From Rhizobium sp. NLR16a (GTDB lineage Bacteria; Pseudomonadota; Alphaproteobacteria; Rhizobiales; Rhizobiaceae): a DNA stretch of 64,000 nucleotides. Under the pieces are notes generated by a model. The model worked only from the letters and a program-made list of their open reading frames with translations. It searched no databases and had not been told where the DNA came from. Of this stretch, positions 58,332-64,000 are shown piece by piece (position 1 is the stretch's first letter; the number at the start of each line of letters is the position of its first letter). The DNA lies in contig NZ_CP072865.1 of NCBI RefSeq assembly GCF_017948245.1, positions 3,311,501-3,375,500 of the forward strand, given 5' to 3'. A program made the translations under genes and the position numbers.

Positions 58332-61300
58332 TCACGCAAAGAAGAAGTCCCACGAATGCAGGCTTGAAAGAGCAACATTTGTTAGCGTTATGGTGTTGTC
58401 GGCATCGGCTCTGATAATTGTATCATTCCCGGACTGCTCAGTTGCCGCAAAAAGCGATTCCCAGTTGGCGAAAATGCTGTCATCGATCGAGATCACGTCA
58501 CTTGCTGAGCCGGTTGCGACGAAGTTTGTGATCGTATCATGGCCCCAGTTCGGCGAGTAAATGAAGACGTCGGTTGCCGCTCCGCCAGTGAGGGTATCAT
58601 TGCCGGCACCCCCCGTTAGCGTATTCGAACCACTGCCGCCGACGATAATGTTGTCCAATGCATTCCCTGTTCCGACGATAAACGTCCCAGATCCGATAAA
58701 GGTGAGGTTCTCGACATTGGCAGCAAGCGTATAGCTCGCCAGTGTCGTGCGAACCGTATCGGTCCCGGCGTCAGCAGCTTCGGCGACGATGTCGCCGGCA
58801 TTGTCGACGATGTAGGTGTCGTTGCCCGCACCACCGATCAAGGTGTCCGCACCTGCTGCGCCATTCAGCGTGTCATTGAAGGCGCCGCCGATGATCGTAT
58901 TATCAAGCGCGTTGCCGGCGCCGGTGAAGCTGGCGGAGCCGGTATAGGTCAGGTTCTCGACATTGTTGCCGAGCGTATAGCTGGCAAGCGCCGTCCGGAC
59001 CGTGTCCGTCCCTTCATTGACATTCTCGATCACCACGTCGGTTGCGATATCGACCACATAGATGTCGTCGCCAATCCCACCCAGCATCGTGTCGGAACCA
59101 GCCCCGCCGATCAATGTGTCATTGCCCGCAGCGCCTATAAGCTTGTCGGCGGCGACACCACCTGTGATGACGTTGTCGAGCAGATTCCCTGCCCCGGTAA
59201 AGGCTGCCGTTCCGATATAGGTGAGGTTCTCGACATTGGCCGCCAATGTGTGGGCACTCAGGGTCGTGCGAACCGTGTCGATCCCCTCATTGGCGTTCTC
59301 GGTGACGAGGTCGCCGGCATTGTCGACGATATAGGTGTCGTCGCCAACACCACCGATCAAACGATCGGCCCCGCCCCCGCCATTCAGCGTATCGTTGCCG
59401 ACGCCGCCCGAAAGCGTATCGGCGGCAGCGCCACCCGTGATCACGTTGTCGAGATCATTGCCCGTTCCGGCAAAGGCTACCGTACCGATATAGGTCAGGT
59501 TCTCGACATCGCTGCCAAGCGTATAGCTTGCCAATGTCGTGCGAACCGTGTCGGTTCCCTCGTCGGCAGCTTCGGTGACGATGTCACCGGCATGGTCGAC
59601 GATATAGGTGTCATCGCCCGCACCGCCGATCAAGGTGTCCGCACCTGCCCCACCATTCAGCGTGTCATTGAAGGCGCCGCCGGTGATCGTGTTGGCGAGC
59701 GCATTGCCGGTGCCGGTGAAGCTGGCGGAGCCCGTAAAGAGCAGGTTCTCGACATTGTTGCCGAGCGTATAGCCGGCAAGCGCCGTCCGGATCGTGTCCG
59801 TCCCTTCATTGACATTCTCGATCACCACGTCGGTCGCAATATCGACCACATAGATGTCGTCGCCCGTCCCGCCCGACATCGTGTCGGAACCGACGCCGCC
59901 GATCAATGTGTCGGTGCCGGCGCCGCCGTTCAGCGTGTCATTGCCGATGCCGCCGTCAAGCGTGTCGTTGCCGGCGCCGCCGATGATCGTGTTGACGAGC
60001 GCATTGCCGGTGCCGGTGAAGCTGCCGGATCCCGTATAGAGCAGGTTCTCGACATTGTTGCCGAGCGTATAGCTTGAAAGCGCCGTCTTGATCAGATCGG
60101 TTCCTGCATTCAGCCCTTCGGTGACCACGTCGCCAACGTCATCGACAAGATAGGTGTCGTTGCCCGCACCGCCGATCAAGCTGTCCGCACCGGCCTTCCC
60201 ATCCAGGGTATCGGCACCTGCCCCGCCCAGAATGGTGTTGTCGAGATCATTGCCCGTTCCGGCAAAGGCTACCGTGCCGATGCCGATATAGGTGAGGTTC
60301 TCGACATCGCTGCCAAGCGTATAGCTTGCCAATGTCGTGCGAACCGTGTCGGTTCCCTCATTGGCGGCTTCGGTGACGCTGTCGCCGACATTGTCGACGA
60401 TGTAGGTGTCGTCGCCCGCACCGCCGATCAAGCTGTCCGCACCGACTCCGCCATTCAGCGTATCGTTGCCGGCGTCGCCCGAAAGCGTATCGGCGGCAGC
60501 GCCACCCGTGATCACGTTGTCGAGATTGTTGCCGGTGCCTGCAAACGGCCCCGTGCCGGCAAAGCTCAGGTTCTCGACATTGGCAGCAAGCGTATAGCTC
60601 GCCAGTGTCGTGCGAACCGTATCGGTCCCGGCGTCAGCAGCTTCGGCGACGATGTCGCCGGCATTGTCGACGATGTAGGTGTCGTTGCCCGCACCACCGA
60701 TCAAGGTGTCCGCACCTGCTGCGCCATTCAGCGTGTCATTGAAGGCGCCGCCGGTGATCGTATTATCAAGCGCGTTGCCGGTGCCGGTGAAGCTGGCGGA
60801 GCCGGTATAGGTCAGGTTCTCGACATTGTTGCCGAGCGTATAGCCGGCAAGCGCCGTCCGGACCGTGTCCGTCCCTTCATTGACATTCTCGATCACCACG
60901 TCGGTTGCGATATCGACCACATAGATGTCGTCGCCAATCCCACCCAGCATCGTGTCGGAACCAGCCCCGCCGATCAATGTGTCATTGCCCGCAGCGCCTA
61001 TAAGCTTGTCGGCGGCGACACCACCTGTGATGACGTTGTCGAGCAGATTCCCTGCCCCGGTAAAGGCTGCCGTTCCGATATAGGTGAGGTTCTCGACATT
61101 GGCCGCCAATGTGTGGGCACTCAGGGTCGTGCGAACCGTGTCGATCCCCTCATTGGCGTTCTCGGTGACGAGGTCGCCGGCATTGTCGACGATATAGGTG
61201 TCGTCGCCAACACCACCGATCAAACGATCGGCCCCGCCCCCGCCATTCAGCGTATCGTTGCCGACGCCGCCCGAAAGCGTATCGGCGGCAGCGCCACCCG

Positions 61301-64000
61301 TGATCACGTTGTCGAGATCATTGCCCGTTCCGGCAAAGGCTACCGTACCGATATAGGTCAGGTTCTCGACATCGCTGCCAAGCGTATAGCTTGCCAATGT
61401 CGTGCGAACCGTGTCGGTTCCCTCGTCGGCAGCTTCGGTGACGATGTCACCGGCATGGTCGACGATATAGGTGTCATCGCCCGCACCGCCGATCAAGGTG
61501 TCCGCACCTGCCCCACCATTCAGCGTGTCATTGAAGGCGCCGCCGGTGATCGTGTTGGCGAGCGCATTGCCGGTGCCGGTGAAGCTGGCGGAGCCCGTAA
61601 AGAGCAGGTTCTCGACATTGTTGCCGAGCGTATAGCCGGCAAGCGCCGTCCGGATCGTGTCCGTCCCTTCATTGACATTCTCGATCACCACGTCGGTCGC
61701 AATATCGACCACATAGATGTCGTCGCCCGTCCCGCCCGACATCGTGTCGGAACCGACGCCGCCGATCAATGTGTCGGTGCCGGCGCCGCCGTTCAGCGTG
61801 TCATTGCCGATGCCGCCGTCAAGCGTGTCGTTGCCGGCGCCGCCGATGATCGTGTTGACGAGCGCATTGCCGGTGCCGGTGAAGCTGCCGGATCCCGTAT
61901 AGAGCAGGTTCTCGACATTGTTGCCGAGCGTATAGCTTGAAAGCGCCGTCTTGATCAGATCGGTTCCTGCATTCAGCCCTTCGGTGACCACGTCGCCAAC
62001 GTCATCGACAAGATAGGTGTCGTTGCCCGCACCGCCGATCAAGCTGTCCGCACCGGCCTTCCCATCCAGGGTATCGGCACCTGCCCCGCCCAGAATGGTG
62101 TTGTCGAGATCATTGCCCGTTCCGGCAAAGGCTACCGTGCCGATGCCGATATAGGTGAGGTTCTCGACATCGCTGCCAAGCGTATAGCTTGCCAATGTCG
62201 TGCGAACCGTGTCGGTTCCCTCATTGGCGGCTTCGGTGACGCTGTCGCCGACATTGTCGACGATGTAGGTGTCGTCGCCCGCACCGCCGATCAAGCTGTC
62301 CGCACCGACTCCGCCATTCAGCGTATCGTTGCCGGCGTCGCCCGAAAGCGTATCGGCGGCAGCGCCACCCGTGATCACGTTGTCGAGATTGTTGCCGGTG
62401 CCTGCAAACGGCCCCGTGCCGGCAAAGCTCAGGTTCTCGACATTGGCAGCAAGCGTATAGCTCGCCAGTGTCGTGCGAACCGTATCGGTCCCGGCGTCAG
62501 CAGCTTCGGCGACGATGTCGCCGGCATTGTCGACGATGTAGGTGTCGTTGCCCGCACCACCGATCAAGGTGTCCGCACCTGCTGCGCCATTCAGCGTGTC
62601 ATTGAAGGCGCCGCCGGTGATCGTATTATCAAGCGCGTTGCCGGTGCCGGTGAAGCTGGCGGAGCCGGTATAGGTCAGGTTCTCGACATTGTTGCCGAGC
62701 GTATAGCCGGCAAGCGCCGTCCGGACCGTGTCCGTCCCTTCATTGACATTCTCGATCACCACGTCGGTTGCGATATCGACCACATAGATGTCGTCGCCAA
62801 TCCCACCCAGCATCGTGTCGGAACCAGCCCCGCCGATCAATGTGTCATTGCCCGCAGCGCCTATAAGCTTGTCGGCGGCGACACCACCTGTGATGACGTT
62901 GTCGAGCAGATTCCCTGCCCCGGTAAAGGCTGCCGTTCCGATATAGGTGAGGTTCTCGACATTGGCCGCCAATGTGTGGGCACTCAGGGTCGTGCGAACC
63001 GTGTCGATCCCCTCATTGGCGTTCTCGGTGACGAGGTCGCCGGCATTGTCGACGATATAGGTGTCGTCGCCAACACCACCGATCAAACGATCGGCCCCGC
63101 CCCCGCCATTCAGCGTATCGTTGCCGACGCCGCCCGAAAGCGTATCGGCGGCAGCGCCACCCGTGATCACGTTGTCGAGATCATTGCCCGTTCCGGCAAA
63201 GGCTACCGTACCGATATAGGTCAGGTTCTCGACATCGCTGCCAAGCGTATAGCTTGCCAATGTCGTGCGAACCGTGTCGGTTCCCTCGTCGGCAGCTTCG
63301 GTGACGATGTCACCGGCATGGTCGACGATATAGGTGTCATCGCCCGCACCGCCGATCAAGGTGTCCGCACCTGCCCCACCATTCAGCGTGTCATTGAAGG
63401 CGCCGCCGGTGATCGTGTTGGCGAGCGCATTGCCGGTGCCGGTGAAGCTGGCGGAGCCCGTAAAGAGCAGGTTCTCGACATTGTTGCCGAGCGTATAGCC
63501 GGCAAGCGCCGTCCGGATCGTGTCCGTCCCTTCATTGACATTCTCGATCACCACGTCGGTCGCAATATCGACCACATAGATGTCGTCGCCCGTCCCGCCC
63601 GACATCGTGTCGGAACCGACGCCGCCGATCAATGTGTCGGTGCCGGCGCCGCCGTTCAGCGTGTCATTGCCGATGCCGCCGTCAAGCGTGTCGTTGCCGG
63701 CGCCGCCGATGATCGTGTTGACGAGCGCATTGCCGGTGCCGGTGAAGCTGCCGGATCCCGTATAGAGCAGGTTCTCGACATTGTTGCCGAGCGTATAGCT
63801 TGAAAGCGCCGTCTTGATCAGATCGGTTCCTGCATTCAGCCCTTCGGTGACCACGTCGCCAACGTCATCGACAAGATAGGTGTCGTTGCCCGCACCGCCG
63901 ATCAAGCTGTCCGCACCGGCCTTCCCATCCAGGGTATCGGCACCTGCCCCGCCCAGAATGGTGTTGTCGAGATCATTGCCCGTTCCGGCAAAGGCTACCG
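58332..64000 (-). CDS. Giant RTX-type calcium-binding protein, C-terminal 1,888 residues (N-terminus outside window)
   Basis: The frame runs to the right edge with no start codon required there, so the N-terminus lies further right. The protein is built of sub-repeats of about 93 residues, each with RTX nonapeptides (GGAGADTLI, GGAGNDTLN, GGVGNDTLN: the GGxGxDxxx pattern that binds calcium), a DDTYIVDNAGD-like strand and a VENL motif. The last 120 residues change to a unique segment ending HSWDFFFA, the kind of uncleaved C-terminal signal used by type I secretion. It should be exported to the medium or cell surface and fold with calcium, possibly as an adhesin or matrix protein. No catalytic domain is seen in the window. 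Confidence 0.85.
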   Translation of the reverse strand, partial: VAFAGTGNDLDNTILGGAGADTLDGKAGADSLIGGAGNDTYLVDDVGDVVTEGLNAGTDLIKTALSSYTLGNNVENLLYTGSGSFTGTGNALVNTIIGGAGNDTLDGGIGNDTLNGGAGTDTLIGGVGSDTMSGGTGDDIYVVDIATDVVIENVNEGTDTIRTALAGYTLGNNVENLLFTGSASFTGTGNALANTITGGAFNDTLNGGAGADTLIGGAGDDTYIVDHAGDIVTEAADEGTDTVRTTLASYTLGSDVENLTYIGTVAFAGTGNDLDNVITGGAAADTLSGGVGNDTLNGGGGADRLIGGVGDDTYIVDNAGDLVTENANEGIDTVRTTLSAHTLAANVENLTYIGTAAFTGAGNLLDNVITGGVAADKLIGAAGNDTLIGGAGSDTMLGGIGDDIYVVDIATDVVIENVNEGTDTVRTALAGYTLGNNVENLTYTGSASFTGTGNALDNTITGGAFNDTLNGAAGADTLIGGAGNDTYIVDNAGDIVAEAADAGTDTVRTTLASYTLAANVENLSFAGTGPFAGTGNNLDNVITGGAAADTLSGDAGNDTLNGGVGADSLIGGAGDDTYIVDNVGDSVTEAANEGTDTVRTTLASYTLGSDVENLTYIGIGTVAFAGTGNDLDNTILGGAGADTLDGKAGADSLIGGAGNDTYLVDDVGDVVTEGLNAGTDLIKTALSSYTLGNNVENLLYTGSGSFTGTGNALVNTIIGGAGNDTLDGGIGNDTLNGGAGTDTLIGGVGSDTMSGGTGDDIYVVDIATDVVIENVNEGTDTIRTALAGYTLGNNVENLLFTGSASFTGTGNALANTITGGAFNDTLNGGAGADTLIGGAGDDTYIVDHAGDIVTEAADEGTDTVRTTLASYTLGSDVENLTYIGTVAFAGTGNDLDNVITGGAAADTLSGGVGNDTLNGGGGADRLIGGVGDDTYIVDNAGDLVTENANEGIDTVRTTLSAHTLAANVENLTYIGTAAFTGAGNLLDNVITGGVAADKLIGAAGNDTLIGGAGSDTMLGGIGDDIYVVDIATDVVIENVNEGTDTVRTALAGYTLGNNVENLTYTGSASFTGTGNALDNTITGGAFNDTLNGAAGADTLIGGAGNDTYIVDNAGDIVAEAADAGTDTVRTTLASYTLAANVENLSFAGTGPFAGTGNNLDNVITGGAAADTLSGDAGNDTLNGGVGADSLIGGAGDDTYIVDNVGDSVTEAANEGTDTVRTTLASYTLGSDVENLTYIGIGTVAFAGTGNDLDNTILGGAGADTLDGKAGADSLIGGAGNDTYLVDDVGDVVTEGLNAGTDLIKTALSSYTLGNNVENLLYTGSGSFTGTGNALVNTIIGGAGNDTLDGGIGNDTLNGGAGTDTLIGGVGSDTMSGGTGDDIYVVDIATDVVIENVNEGTDTIRTALAGYTLGNNVENLLFTGSASFTGTGNALANTITGGAFNDTLNGGAGADTLIGGAGDDTYIVDHAGDIVTEAADEGTDTVRTTLASYTLGSDVENLTYIGTVAFAGTGNDLDNVITGGAAADTLSGGVGNDTLNGGGGADRLIGGVGDDTYIVDNAGDLVTENANEGIDTVRTTLSAHTLAANVENLTYIGTAAFTGAGNLLDNVITGGVAADKLIGAAGNDTLIGGAGSDTMLGGIGDDIYVVDIATDVVIENVNEGTDTVRTALASYTLGNNVENLTYTGSASFTGAGNALDNTIIGGAFNDTLNGAAGADTLIGGAGNDTYIVDNAGDIVAEAADAGTDTVRTTLASYTLAANVENLTFIGSGTFIVGTGNALDNIIVGGSGSNTLTGGAGNDTLTGGAATDVFIYSPNWGHDTITNFVATGSASDVISIDDSIFANWESLFAATEQSGNDTIIRADADNTITLTNVALSSLHSWDFFFA
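58705..64000. repeat. Near-identical 1,863-bp tandem repeats within the RTX gene
   Basis: Any position from about 58705 recurs 1,863 bp (621 codons) to the right, through the end of the window: about 2.8 units. Examples are the strings at 59250, 61113 and 62976, whose 828-bp blocks encode identical residues in the opposite frame. Units 2 and 3 look identical. The last (C-terminal-coding) unit differs from them only by three clustered codon changes (about 58891-58975). Left of 58705 the match stops abruptly at the unique C-terminal segment. Confidence 0.9.

Noticed and set aside
59250..63803. Three identical 275-codon plus-strand frames in the RTX region
   Set aside because: They repeat because the underlying DNA repeats; the sense strand is an uninterrupted RTX protein.
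58705..64000. CRISPR array
   Set aside because: Repeats are long, coding and contiguous, with no short repeat/unique spacer pattern.

Overview
The window reads as a chromosomal or large-replicon segment of a Rhizobium-type alphaproteobacterium (R. leguminosarum/R. etli relatives). The pointers are a RirA-type iron regulator beside a dppABCDF operon, a pta-ackA-fabI operon of the kind known from rhizobia, high GC coding sequence, and perfect sigma-54 promoters. No rRNA gene, complete tRNA gene, transposase or CRISPR array was recognised.
Layout. (1) 1-1100: 5' part of a tyrosine-recombinase gene running off the left edge. (2) 1.2-12.2 kb: a catabolic/transport block bracketed by two ~90-100 bp direct repeats whose first part looks like the 3' end of a tRNA gene. 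It holds two divergent operons, each behind a perfect -24/-12 sigma-54 promoter. Leftward: a polyamine-type ABC importer, an M24/creatinase-fold hydrolase lacking the usual metal ligands, and a flavin reductase. Rightward: an amino-acid-type binding protein and permease without an ATPase gene, a TIM-barrel sugar isomerase/epimerase and a GntR/FCD regulator. (3) 12.4-17.7 kb: operon for a PhaC-like DUF3141 protein, phosphotransacetylase, acetate kinase and a FabI enoyl-ACP reductase, bounded by a second repeat pair, followed upstream by an O-methyltransferase gene.
(4) 19.6-42.4 kb: a surface-polysaccharide locus. It provides GDP-L-fucose (gmd, fcl), a dTDP-3-amino-3,6-dideoxyhexose (rmlA, rmlB, fdtA, fdtB), a probable CMP-nonulosonate-like sugar (LegB-like dehydratase, nucleotidyltransferase, NeuB/SpsE, SpsF, SpsG), a Wzm/Wzt exporter, and a set of tailoring enzymes: glycosyltransferases, methyltransferases, PIG-L deacetylase, WbqC, MptE-like and radical SAM proteins. 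Twenty genes from rmlA to the last glycosyltransferase are packed on the minus strand, mostly with overlapping ends.
(5) 42.4-47.4 kb: ECF sigma factor with anti-sigma factor, a secreted TPR protein, and a divergent type III polyketide synthase/isoprenylcysteine-methyltransferase-like/FAD oxidoreductase group. (6) 47.4-54.4 kb: gluconokinase, dppABCDF and rirA. (7) 54.6-58.1 kb: methylmalonate-semialdehyde dehydrogenase, a small monooxygenase, a LysR regulator, a 55-residue proline-rich protein and a DUF4174 protein. (8) 58.3-64.0 kb: the C-terminal 1,888 residues of a giant RTX protein built from almost identical 1,863-bp tandem repeats.
The strongest second-look items are the divergent sigma-54 island with its unusual M24 protein, the repeat-bounded modules, the nonulosonate-like/radical-SAM glycan operon and the near-identical RTX repeats. 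Functions come from recognised motifs and family resemblance in the sequence; nothing was searched against a database.
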